DNA of 64,000 bases, taken from contig CAWCUK010000001.1 of the NCBI GenBank assembly GCA_963798775.1, positions 1,178,001 through 1,242,000 on the forward strand, read 5' to 3'. The notes below the pieces were generated by a model. That model saw nothing but the letters and a program-made list of their open reading frames with translations. It was not told where the DNA came from and did not search any database. This DNA comes from CAWCUK01 sp963798775 (GTDB lineage Bacteria; Bacteroidota; Ignavibacteria; Ignavibacteriales; Ignavibacteriaceae). Every line of letters begins with the position of its first letter. Within the stretch, counting starts at the first letter, position 1. A program made the translations under genes and the position numbers. Of this stretch, positions 56,890 through 64,000 are shown one piece after another.

Positions 56890-57616
56890 TTACAAATCAG
56901 CTATATTTTCTTCTGTTTGTTTCATTTTTTCCGCAAAATCCTCAACAGTAAAAGCGTCATTAACATTATAAGGACCAATTTTTATTCTTCTTAATGAAGA
57001 CAATAAACCGCCGCAGCCTAATTTTTCCCCAAGATCATTTGCAATTACTCTGATATAAGTTCCTTTGGAACAGACAATTTCAAATGAAATTTTTGGGAGC
57101 GAAACATTAGTTATTTCAAATTTCGATACGTTTACTTCTCTCGGCTGCCGCTCAATTGTTTTGCCTTTGCGGGCAAGTTTGTAAAGAGATTTTCCCTTAT
57201 GTTTAATAGCCGAATACATTGGCGGAATTTGTAAAATATTCCCTAAAAATTGGTTGCGAACGGATTTAATTAACTCTTCTGTAATTCCTTCAAGTAATTT
57301 TTCTTCCGTAATTTCGGTTTCCAAATCCATTGAAGGAGAAGTTTTACCCAAGGTAATTTCGCCGGTATAAGTTTTTTCCAAATTTTGATATTTGAAAATT
57401 TCTTTAGTTTTTTTTCCTGTGCAAACAATTAATAATCCGGTAGCCATTGGGATCCAAAGTACCGGCATGGCCCACTTTTTTTACGTTTATTGCTTTGCGA
57501 ATTGAATGAATAACTTTAAAAGAAGACCAGTTGTAGGGTTTGTCGGCAAGAATAACTTGTCCGGCTTGGAAATCGAATTCGGAAAGATTAGCTATTTCCC
57601 TTGTTATCATTTTCAT
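56890..57616 (-). CDS. truB: tRNA pseudouridine(55) synthase, one frame break
   Basis: TruB makes pseudouridine 55 in the T-loop of tRNA. The 57616 frame has VILADKPYNWSSFKVIHSIR and GHAGTLDP with catalytic Asp55, then breaks at about 57450 (CCCAATGG; one A too many). The next frame continues MATGLLIVCTGKKTKEI through to 56890. The total is about 242 residues, normal for TruB. The start at 57616 overlaps rbfA by 29 bases; Met at 57610 is an alternative. The break is probably a sequence error. Confidence 0.93.
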
Positions 57617-57944
57617 GAATTTTCTTTATTAATCCTTCAATTTTCTCAACATAATCCAGCGTATCATCAATAAAAAATTTAAGCTCGGGAACATATCTAA
57701 TTCTAATTCTCGAAGCTAGCTCCGAACGGATAAATTTAGATTTATTAATAACCTTTTCTAGAACTTCTTTCCGCTTTTCTTTATCCATTACCGAAAGGTA
57801 AATTTTAGCAATTTTTAAATCGGGAGAAACTTTTACATTTGTAACAGTAAGAAATCCGAATGCCGGATCTTGCAGCTGGCGAAGAAAAATTAAGCTTATT
57901 TCTTCTTTAATTAAATTTTCAACTCGTTCCGCTCTGTGTCCCAT
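57588..57944 (-). CDS. rbfA: Ribosome-binding factor A
   Basis: RbfA binds the 30S subunit and aids 16S maturation. The 118-residue protein has the KH-like core with LTVTNVKVSPDLKIAKIYLS and the late YVPELKFFIDDTLDYVEKI signature. It lies between infB and truB in the conserved order. Confidence 0.96.
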   Translation of the reverse strand: MGHRAERVENLIKEEISLIFLRQLQDPAFGFLTVTNVKVSPDLKIAKIYLSVMDKEKRKEVLEKVINKSKFIRSELASRIRIRYVPELKFFIDDTLDYVEKIEGLIKKIHENDNKGNS

Positions 57945-57972
57945 AATCTCAAATCCTAATCAAAATACTATT

Positions 57973-58013
57973 AAAGAAAAATCCCGAAATTTTATTTTTG
58001 TTAAAATTCCGGG
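57973..58013 (-). terminator. Terminator-like hairpin between infB and rbfA
   Basis: CCCGAAATTTTA (57983-57994) and TAAAATTCCGGG (58002-58013) are complementary at 11 of 12 positions. On the minus strand the stem is followed by ATTTTTCTTT. It could reduce read-through inside the operon, with rbfA-truB-ribF-rpsO-pnp downstream. Confidence 0.6.
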
Positions 58014-58024
58014 AATTGCTTTAA

Positions 58025-60742
58025 TTAAGAAAGTTTCTTTTTAGTTTCTATAATCTTATATGATTCTAAAATATCGCCGACTTTAATATCGTTATAATTG
58101 TGAACATTTAATCCGCATTCATAACCGGCGTCAACTTCTCTAACATCGTCTTTAAATCTTTTTAGTGAAGCAATTTCACCTTCATGAACAACTATTCCTT
58201 CACGAATAAGACGAACTTTACTGTTTCTGGTTATTTTTCCTTCTTGAACATAACAACCGGCAACCGTACCGAATTTAGGCACTTTAAAAGTATCTCTAAT
58301 TTCTAAAGTCGCGGTTATTTCTTCGCTTAATACAGGGGATAACAACCCTTCTAATGCAGATTTAACCTCGTTTATTGCGTCATATATTACATTATAAAGT
58401 CTAATATCTACATTTTGAGTTTCTGCAAGTTTTCTTGCATTAACATTAGGCCTTACATGGAAACCAACTATAATAGCATCCGATGCATCCGCTAACAGAA
58501 CATCACTTTCGGAAATTCCGCCGACTCCTTTATGGATAACTCTAACGATTACTTCCTCGTTAGAAAGTTTCATAAGTGAATCGGAAAGCGCTTCTACAGA
58601 ACCATCCACATCACCTTTAACTATAAGCGGAAGTTCTTTAACACCGCCTATGCTGATTTGCTGAGCAATTTCATCAAGAGTAATATGATGAACCTGCTTT
58701 TGATCTTGTTCCCTTTTCAACTGCTGCCGTTTAGAAGCGATTTCTCTTGCGTCTCTTTCATTTTCCACAACAACAAAAGCATCTCCGGCCTGAGGCGCGC
58801 CTTCAAATCCAAGAACAAGAACAGGTGTAGAAGGAGGAGCAACAGAAACTTTATTGCCCCTTTCGTCAAACATAGCTCTTACTTTTCCGCCATATACTCC
58901 CGCAACAAATGGATCGCCGATACTTAAAGTTCCTTTTTGAACTAAAACAGTTGCTGTAATTCCTCTTCCTTTATCTAATTCGGATTCAACTACGGCTCCG
59001 CGTGCTTGTCTATCGGGATTAGCTTTAAGATCTAATAATTCGGCTTCTAATAAAATTCTTTCGAGAAGATTATCTACATTTAATCCGGATTTAGCGGAAA
59101 TTTCAACACATTGATATTTTCCGCCCCAGTCTTCAACCAGAATGTTTCTTTCGGCCAACTGCTGTTTTATTTTTTCTGTATTAGCACCAGGTTTATCAAT
59201 TTTATTTATCGCGATAACAATAGGAACGTTGGCGGCCTGAGCATGATTTATAGCTTCAACAGTCTGTGGCATAACCGCATCATCGGCAGCAACAACAAGC
59301 ACAACAATATCTGTTAACTGAGCTCCGCGCGCTCTCATTGCGGTAAAAGCTTCGTGTCCCGGAGTATCAAGGAATGTTATATCTTTTCCTTCTCCAACAT
59401 TAACTCGGTAAGCACCTATATGCTGGGTTATTCCTCCGGCTTCACCGGCAACTACATTTGCTCTTCTTATATAATCAAGAAGCGAAGTTTTACCGTGATC
59501 AACATGTCCCATTATTGTAACTACAGGCGAACGAGATTGTAAAGTTTCTTCCGGATCAGGAACATCCTCTAAAACTTCTGAGGTATATTCTTTTTGGAAT
59601 TCAACTTCAAAACCAAATTCATCGGCTACTAATGTTATTGTCTCAACATCTAATCTTTGATTTATTGAAACCATTAAGCCAAGGCCGATACATTTAGAAA
59701 TAACTTCACCGACCGGAACTTCCATTAAATTGGCTAATTCATTAACAGCTATAAATTCAGTAACATTAATTTTGGATTGTTCTTTTGTTCTCTGTTCCTG
59801 TCTTCTTTCTTCCTCTTCTTCTCTTTCTTTACGTTTTTTCTTTCTTGCGCTGGCACGACCGGCGGCTACAGAATCATCCATACTAAGAAGCGTTTTTTTG
59901 ATTGCTTCTTTTACGTCTTTTTGATCAATTTCAAATCTTTTAGCTTTTTTCTTTTTCTTAACGGGAGCTTCTTCGGTTTCACCCGGTTTTTTCTTCGCTT
60001 TTGGTTTTTTTCTTTTCTTAGGAGGTTCTGTTTTACCTTTTTTAGCATCTACTCCCGGCTTCTCTTCAGCTTTTTGAGGGCCGGCTTTTTCTTTTTTAGG
60101 TTCTTTTCTCTTATCTTCATCAAGATCAATTTTACCTACTACTCTTAAACCTTTTTTCTTATTGGCTTCAATATCTTTTGGAGAGATAAATTCAGCTTTT
60201 TGTTCAGGTTCTTCTTCAACTTTTTCCTTATCTTCAGATTCTGCTTCGGCTCTAATTTCCGGTTGTTTTTCCTCGGTTTCTTTAGCTTCGCCTTCTTTTT
60301 CACTTGTAGTCGGTTCAACTTCTTCTATTTCAGAAGTCGGTTGTTCTTTTTCAATTTCTTCAACGGTTTCGGCTTCAGCTTCTTTAGCCTCAACTTCTTC
60401 CTGTTGTTCAACCGGAACTTCAGCTACTTCTTCCTCGCGAGCTGCTTCAACTTCTTCAGCCGGCGGAGTTTCTTCTTCCACTTTAACAGTTTTTTCCTCT
60501 TCGGATTTTTCTACTCGCTTCTTATTGAAATCCGCAATTTTTTTATAATGTTTTTCTGCTTTCTCAATATCTTTTCTATAATGATCGTTTATATCAGAAA
60601 TCATTTCTTCCGAAAGAATTGACATGTGTGATTTAACATCATGCCCTTTCTTCTGCAGGAATTCAACAAGGTTATCTACAGATAAATTATATTCAGATGC
60701 TAGCTTATAAACTCTTAATTTTTTAGTTTTAGTTTCAGCCAT
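58025..60742 (-). CDS. infB: Translation initiation factor IF-2
   Basis: IF-2 positions initiator tRNA on the ribosome. The 905-residue protein has an IF2N module (about 8-60), a long charged low-complexity region (about 78-325, with an acidic Glu-rich block then a basic Lys-rich block), a second IF2N (about 326-378) and the GTPase domain: G1 GHVDHGKT (412-419), G3 DTPGH and G4 NKID. The C-terminal domains end at IETKKKLS. The gene is intact, unlike some operon neighbours. Confidence 0.97.
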   Translation of the reverse strand: MAETKTKKLRVYKLASEYNLSVDNLVEFLQKKGHDVKSHMSILSEEMISDINDHYRKDIEKAEKHYKKIADFNKKRVEKSEEEKTVKVEEETPPAEEVEAAREEEVAEVPVEQQEEVEAKEAEAETVEEIEKEQPTSEIEEVEPTTSEKEGEAKETEEKQPEIRAEAESEDKEKVEEEPEQKAEFISPKDIEANKKKGLRVVGKIDLDEDKRKEPKKEKAGPQKAEEKPGVDAKKGKTEPPKKRKKPKAKKKPGETEEAPVKKKKKAKRFEIDQKDVKEAIKKTLLSMDDSVAAGRASARKKKRKEREEEEERRQEQRTKEQSKINVTEFIAVNELANLMEVPVGEVISKCIGLGLMVSINQRLDVETITLVADEFGFEVEFQKEYTSEVLEDVPDPEETLQSRSPVVTIMGHVDHGKTSLLDYIRRANVVAGEAGGITQHIGAYRVNVGEGKDITFLDTPGHEAFTAMRARGAQLTDIVVLVVAADDAVMPQTVEAINHAQAANVPIVIAINKIDKPGANTEKIKQQLAERNILVEDWGGKYQCVEISAKSGLNVDNLLERILLEAELLDLKANPDRQARGAVVESELDKGRGITATVLVQKGTLSIGDPFVAGVYGGKVRAMFDERGNKVSVAPPSTPVLVLGFEGAPQAGDAFVVVENERDAREIASKRQQLKREQDQKQVHHITLDEIAQQISIGGVKELPLIVKGDVDGSVEALSDSLMKLSNEEVIVRVIHKGVGGISESDVLLADASDAIIVGFHVRPNVNARKLAETQNVDIRLYNVIYDAINEVKSALEGLLSPVLSEEITATLEIRDTFKVPKFGTVAGCYVQEGKITRNSKVRLIREGIVVHEGEIASLKRFKDDVREVDAGYECGLNVHNYNDIKVGDILESYKIIETKKKLS

Positions 60743-60765
60743 TTTTTCCTTACCTGTTATTAAAT

Positions 60766-62013
60766 CTAGTCTTCTTCTTCGAACTGAGACTTAATTATTT
60801 CAATAATTTCATTTATTTTTTCTTCGCTAAGGCTTTCTATTTCTTTTAGTTTCTCGGGTCCGGCCGTTAGCACTTCAATAGCGGTATCATATCTATGATT
60901 AATTAATAATTCATAAATATCAACTCCCAGTTCTTCTTTCAAATCAATAAGTTCAATATCTTCGTCATATTCTTCAAATGGTTTTTCTTCGCGTAAAATT
61001 TCAATTTCGTATCCGGTTAATTTTATTGCAAGACGAATATTAACTCCATTTCGCCCGACAATTAAAGAAACTTGATCACTGTCGGCGGTTACAACGGCTT
61101 TATTGGAAACAGAATCAACTTCTATTTTTTTCAATTTAGCCGGCGCTAACGCTTTCTGAATGAATGTAACCGGATCTTCCGAATAATTTATAACATCTAT
61201 ATTTTCATTGTTTAGCTCTCTAACAATCGCGTGAATACGAACACCTTTCATACCGACACATGCACCAACGGCATCAATTCTTTGATCTTGAGATTCAACA
61301 GCTACTTTCGCTCGTTCACCGGGTTCGCGGGCAATAGCTTTTATTTCTATTATTCCATCATATATTTCGGGAATTTCAATTTCGAATAATCTACGTAAAA
61401 ACATATTATCCGATCTTGAAATAATAATTAAAGGCCCGCTGTTTCCTTTTTTTACTTCCTTAACAATTGCTCGTATAGTTTCTCCTTTTTTGTAACGTTC
61501 AAATGGAATTTGTTCGTTACGGGGGAGCAGAAGTTCATTTTTGTTATGATTGACAAGAATATCATTCTTTCTAATCTGGTAAATATCACCGACAACAATT
61601 TCACCAAGAAGTTCTTTATATTCATTATAAACAACATCTTTTTCAATCTCGCGAATCTTCTGGTTTAATCCTTGGCGGGCTAAAGTAATTAAACGACGTC
61701 CAAAAGTTACAAGTTCCAATTTTTCCACAAAATCTTCACCAACTTCAAGTTCTTCTTCGTTTCCTCTTTTATTTACTTCATCTATACTTATTTGAGTATT
61801 CGGATCTTCAACTACATCAACAATTTCTCGTTCGAGGAATATTTCTATATCGCCTCTGTCCATATTAACAACAACATCATATTTAGCTTCATCGCCGTAT
61901 TTTTTTCTTACAAGCAAACCGAAAATATCTTCGATAATGCCTGCCAGAACATCTTTGTCTATTCCTTTTTCCCTCACCATTTGGGCAAAGGATTCCACAA
62001 TGTCAAAATTCAT
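60766..62013 (-). CDS. nusA: Transcription termination/antitermination factor NusA
   Basis: NusA binds RNA polymerase and affects pausing and termination. The 415-residue protein has the N-terminal polymerase-binding domain, S1 (about 133-200), KH domains with VGACVGMKGVRIHAIVREL and VSLIVGRNGVNIRLAIKLTG, and a short helix-hairpin-helix-like C-terminus. It lies 23 bases before infB. Confidence 0.97.
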   Translation of the reverse strand: MNFDIVESFAQMVREKGIDKDVLAGIIEDIFGLLVRKKYGDEAKYDVVVNMDRGDIEIFLEREIVDVVEDPNTQISIDEVNKRGNEEELEVGEDFVEKLELVTFGRRLITLARQGLNQKIREIEKDVVYNEYKELLGEIVVGDIYQIRKNDILVNHNKNELLLPRNEQIPFERYKKGETIRAIVKEVKKGNSGPLIIISRSDNMFLRRLFEIEIPEIYDGIIEIKAIAREPGERAKVAVESQDQRIDAVGACVGMKGVRIHAIVRELNNENIDVINYSEDPVTFIQKALAPAKLKKIEVDSVSNKAVVTADSDQVSLIVGRNGVNIRLAIKLTGYEIEILREEKPFEEYDEDIELIDLKEELGVDIYELLINHRYDTAIEVLTAGPEKLKEIESLSEEKINEIIEIIKSQFEEED

Positions 62014-62028
62014 TGCTTTATTCCTCCA

Positions 62029-62487
62029 TTAAGAAAAACTAATTATTACCTTGGCTTTAGTTATATTATTAAAATTTATCCGGTAAATATTCTTATTATT
62101 CTCCTCGAACAACAGATACTCATCTTCAACGGCAGTAAGTTTTGCCGTTATTTTTTTCTTCTGGTCTCCTTCTTTGTAAGCAACCTCAAACTTCCGGTTG
62201 ATGTTTTTGGGAAATTGTTTAAGGAATTTAAGCGGCCGATCAATCCCCGGCGATGAAACATCGAGACGATATGAAGAAGTAATTAAGGATTGCTCTTCAA
62301 TCTTAGAATTTATTTCTCTGCTAACAGCGGCACAATCATCAGCGGAAACATTAGTTTCACCATCAATAAATATTTCTATTACCCTTTTATTCGGGGTTCC
62401 TCTAACAATTAGATCGACTACAAAAAAACCTAGTTTTTCGGCAGTTTCAGCGGCTATTTGGGAGATATTTTTTTCTATTAAATTCAT
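62029..62487 (-). CDS. rimP: Ribosome maturation factor RimP
   Basis: RimP assists 30S assembly. I start at the ATG at 62487, giving 152 residues beginning NLIEKNISQIAAETAEKLG; the in-frame upstream extension to a TTG at 62529 runs through a hairpin and lacks family similarity. YRLDVSSPGIDRPL is the diagnostic RimP motif. It is the first gene of the translation-factor operon. No Shine-Dalgarno site precedes the ATG. Confidence 0.94.
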   Translation of the reverse strand: MNLIEKNISQIAAETAEKLGFFVVDLIVRGTPNKRVIEIFIDGETNVSADDCAAVSREINSKIEEQSLITSSYRLDVSSPGIDRPLKFLKQFPKNINRKFEVAYKEGDQKKKITAKLTAVEDEYLLFEENNKNIYRINFNNITKAKVIISFS

Positions 62488-62494
62488 ACAAATA

Positions 62495-62515
62495 AAAATC
62501 GCCCTAAAAAGGGCG
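62495..62515 (-). promoter_or_regulatory. Terminator-like hairpin in the rimP leader
   Basis: CGCCC (62500-62504) and GGGCG (62511-62515) form a stem around a 6-base loop, followed on the minus strand by ATTTTT. It lies 13 bases before the rimP start. It may terminate the upstream lipoprotein transcript or act as an attenuator of the operon. Confidence 0.6.
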
Positions 62516-62526
62516 AAAAAGTTTAA

Positions 62527-62557
62527 CAAATCTACTATTTATTTTTTCAATAAGCAA
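62527..62557 (-). promoter_or_regulatory. Candidate promoter of the rimP operon
   Basis: On the minus strand TTG (62557-62555) and TAGATTTG (62534-62527) are 20 bases apart, matching the Bacteroidota -33/-7 pattern TTG...TAnnTTTG. It is placed between the lipoprotein stop and rimP. Confidence 0.35.
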
Positions 62558-62598
62558 GGAATCTCTAATTCCATAGCCGGTTTATTCTTTATCAAGTT

Positions 62599-63369
62599 TT
62601 ACTGAAGGTTAATAGATGTATACGATAAAGATTCTCCAACTAACGCAGCTTCATTGTTATTGGTTAAAACATAATTATAAGAATATGCGTATACCGTAAC
62701 AGGGCCGGCCGATAATCCGCTTAAATCACTTGAGGAAAATGTAACGCTGTTTCCGGTTAATTTTTTCATTGTCGACTTACCTTGGCTGTCGGTAACCATT
62801 ACTGCCGAATTGTCTCCGCCGGACTGGCTGCTCCAGCTTACTGTTAATCCGTTTGATTTAGAAATAGTTGCTCCGGCTGTAGGTGATGTCAATCCTAAAT
62901 CTCCGGGAACTGTTACTGTTGCTGTGGACAGTGTATAATTACTAACGTTGAATGAAACTTGAGTATCGCCGCTTCCTAAAGCAATTCCTGTAGGGAATGC
63001 CGTTGAAGGAATAAAAGTATAAATGAATGAGTTATCCGTACTATCCTGTTCTTTTATAAGAGTATAATTTTTCCCATCGGCGCTTACAGTAATATTGCCT
63101 TTATCTTCACCATTAATACTTCCTACTCCAATTCCGGCGCTGTAGCTCATACCTGTTTCTGTTGTTGAAACTCTAATTACACCCAAAAACGCCGCCGGAC
63201 TAACACCGCCGAAATCTGTTGGAAAAGGATACGGGGAATCTACCTGTGTATTACCTCCGCCGTTGTTGTTGTTATTGTTATCTACGGGATTATCATTTTT
63301 GCTACATCCGACAATTAATAATGCGGAAATAATAAGAAAACCGGCCAATAATGATTTTAAGTTACTCAT
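62599..63369 (-). CDS. Lipoprotein with Ig-like or fibronectin-like C-terminal region, function unknown
   Basis: The 256-residue protein has a lipobox LIVGC with Cys22, then SKNDNPVD and an Asn/Gly-rich linker. The rest is beta-rich and Ser/Thr-rich; the segment at about 165-250 (TSPTAGATISKSNGLTVSWS onward) reads like an Ig or fibronectin type III domain. I recognise no specific family. GAGGAG precedes the ATG. Its N-terminal tail resembles that of the lipoprotein at 7903. Confidence 0.75.
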   Translation of the reverse strand: MSNLKSLLAGFLIISALLIVGCSKNDNPVDNNNNNNGGGNTQVDSPYPFPTDFGGVSPAAFLGVIRVSTTETGMSYSAGIGVGSINGEDKGNITVSADGKNYTLIKEQDSTDNSFIYTFIPSTAFPTGIALGSGDTQVSFNVSNYTLSTATVTVPGDLGLTSPTAGATISKSNGLTVSWSSQSGGDNSAVMVTDSQGKSTMKKLTGNSVTFSSSDLSGLSAGPVTVYAYSYNYVLTNNNEAALVGESLSYTSINLQ

Positions 63370-63518
63370 GACGCACTCCTCTAAAATATTTAAAATTTTC
63401 TTTTAACCATGATTAGATATGAAGAGTCTCAATAAGTGCATAAAATACCTAATTCTTTGTTATTCTCATCACCCCTTTCATTCAAAAAAATTATAAAAGA
63501 ATTGATAAATTTATTTTT

Positions 63519-63770
63519 TTACTTGTTATTAAATGAAGGTGTTGAATCCTCTTCCTTAAATTTTGTTTTCTTCTTCGGCTGAGTTCTAAATAATTTAGCT
63601 ATTATAAAGCCTAAAATTACACCGACTAAACCGGTTAATGAAATTAGTACAATAGTTGACATTTGAACTGACCAGAAAAAAACATTTATAGGAATAACTT
63701 TGGTATTCTGAGAAACGAAAACAGTAAAGAGAACTATTAATACCATTATTGTAACAATTTTAATTTTCAT
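63519..63770 (-). CDS. LapA/DUF1049-family small membrane protein
   Basis: The 83-residue protein has two membrane helices (about 3-20 and 38-60) and a basic C-terminal tail, with VFVSQNTKVIPINVFFWSVQ matching the LapA pattern. LapA proteins assist lipopolysaccharide assembly in E. coli. AGAGGA precedes the ATG. It lies 26 bases after the MscS gene end. Confidence 0.8.
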   Translation of the reverse strand: MKIKIVTIMVLIVLFTVFVSQNTKVIPINVFFWSVQMSTIVLISLTGLVGVILGFIIAKLFRTQPKKKTKFKEEDSTPSFNNK

Positions 63771-63796
63771 AATGTCCTCTTTTTAGCTAAAAATTA

Positions 63797-64000
63797 TTAA
63801 GTAGATCTAATTGTAAAGTCGGTATTTTTTATATGCAAATCTCTTTGCGGGAAAGGTATTTCTATTCCGTTTTTTCTAAACTTTTCGAATATAGCGTAAT
63901 ATAATTGGCTTTTTAAAACATCGGGTTTATTAATTAATTCCTTTGACCAAACGCGTAAATTAAAATTAATTGAACTGTCTCCGTAATTCTCAAATAATAC
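63797..64000 (-). CDS. MscS-family mechanosensitive channel, C-terminal end (partial)
   Basis: The last 67 residues of a minus-strand gene enter the window from the right. They read FENYGDSSINFNLRVWSKEL, then KSQLYYAIFEKFRKNGIEIP and FPQRDLHIK, the standard C-terminal domain of small-conductance mechanosensitive channels. The membrane part is outside the window. Confidence 0.87.
   Translation of the reverse strand, partial: VLFENYGDSSINFNLRVWSKELINKPDVLKSQLYYAIFEKFRKNGIEIPFPQRDLHIKNTDFTIRST

Noticed and set aside
59777..60622. Long plus-strand frames rich in Phe or Ser
   Set aside because: They are the mirror of the Glu/Lys-rich low-complexity region of infB on the minus strand, where biased codons keep the antisense frames open.
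1..64000. tRNA, rRNA, CRISPR array, IS element or phage genes
   Set aside because: I looked for cloverleaf-type sequences, regular direct repeats, transposase motifs and phage structural genes on both strands and saw none; the only site-specific recombinase is the Xer-type housekeeping enzyme.

Overview
The window is a low-GC (by eye about one-third G+C) bacterial chromosome segment with no RNA genes, phage, IS element or CRISPR array. Gene content points to a Gram-negative member of the Bacteroidota/Chlorobi side of the FCB group, most like Ignavibacteria: the alternative bacterial GlmU family, LolA beside FtsK, zinc-free L31, lipoproteins with an Asn-rich linker, an RND/TolC pump and an S9 peptidase beside an alpha-2-macroglobulin. 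This placement is inference from families, not from a 16S gene. Shine-Dalgarno sites (GGAGG-like) are visible before many genes and several genes start with TTG or GTG.

Layout. 1-8.3 kb: a partial alpha-2-macroglobulin (-), an S9 peptidase, an RlpA-like protein, a methyltransferase, a DUF423 membrane protein, uvrB and a small lipoprotein. 8.4-10.7 kb: queE-queD-truA (-) divergent from rpsT (+). 10.7-21.1 kb: a tightly coupled minus-strand run, pgpH-xerD-M50 protease-propeller lipoprotein-msbA-O-antigen ligase-like protein, then a GlmU-like nucleotidyltransferase. 21.2-31.3 kb: alternative glmU-rsmB-rodZ-ligA-unknown-STAS-SSS symporter, the broken start of a deacetylase-like gene, and a second SSS symporter. 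31.4-37 kb: an RND efflux operon. 37.1-41.4 kb: ECF sigma factor, a membrane anti-sigma-like protein and rpmE; and an NSS transporter, a 40-residue MetS-like small subunit and holA. 41.4-53 kb: cyclophilin, uppP, outer-membrane protein, flippase-like protein, lolA, KirBac channel, ftsK, comB, gcvT, fsa, rng. 53.4-62.5 kb: the classic rimP-nusA-infB-rbfA-truB-ribF-rpsO-pnp operon. The right end holds a lipoprotein, a LapA-like protein and a partial MscS channel.

The strongest unexpected signal is technical or mutational: about two dozen single-base frame breaks, mostly in short A/T runs. They are concentrated in msbA (about a dozen) and pgpH (about five), with one to three each in pnp, truB, comB and the NSS transporter, while long neighbours (acrB, infB, ftsK, ligA) are intact. 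In every case the family sequence continues in another frame, so local consensus errors are more likely than gene decay.

Biologically, the points most worth following are the O-antigen-ligase-like protein carrying a roughly 300-residue soluble, propeller-like insertion; the division of GlmU-type signatures between two genes; a MetS-like microprotein overlapping holA; and promoter and leader inverted repeats at rpsT and rimP. I did not find a convincing wholly new multi-gene system; most of the window is housekeeping and envelope biogenesis.
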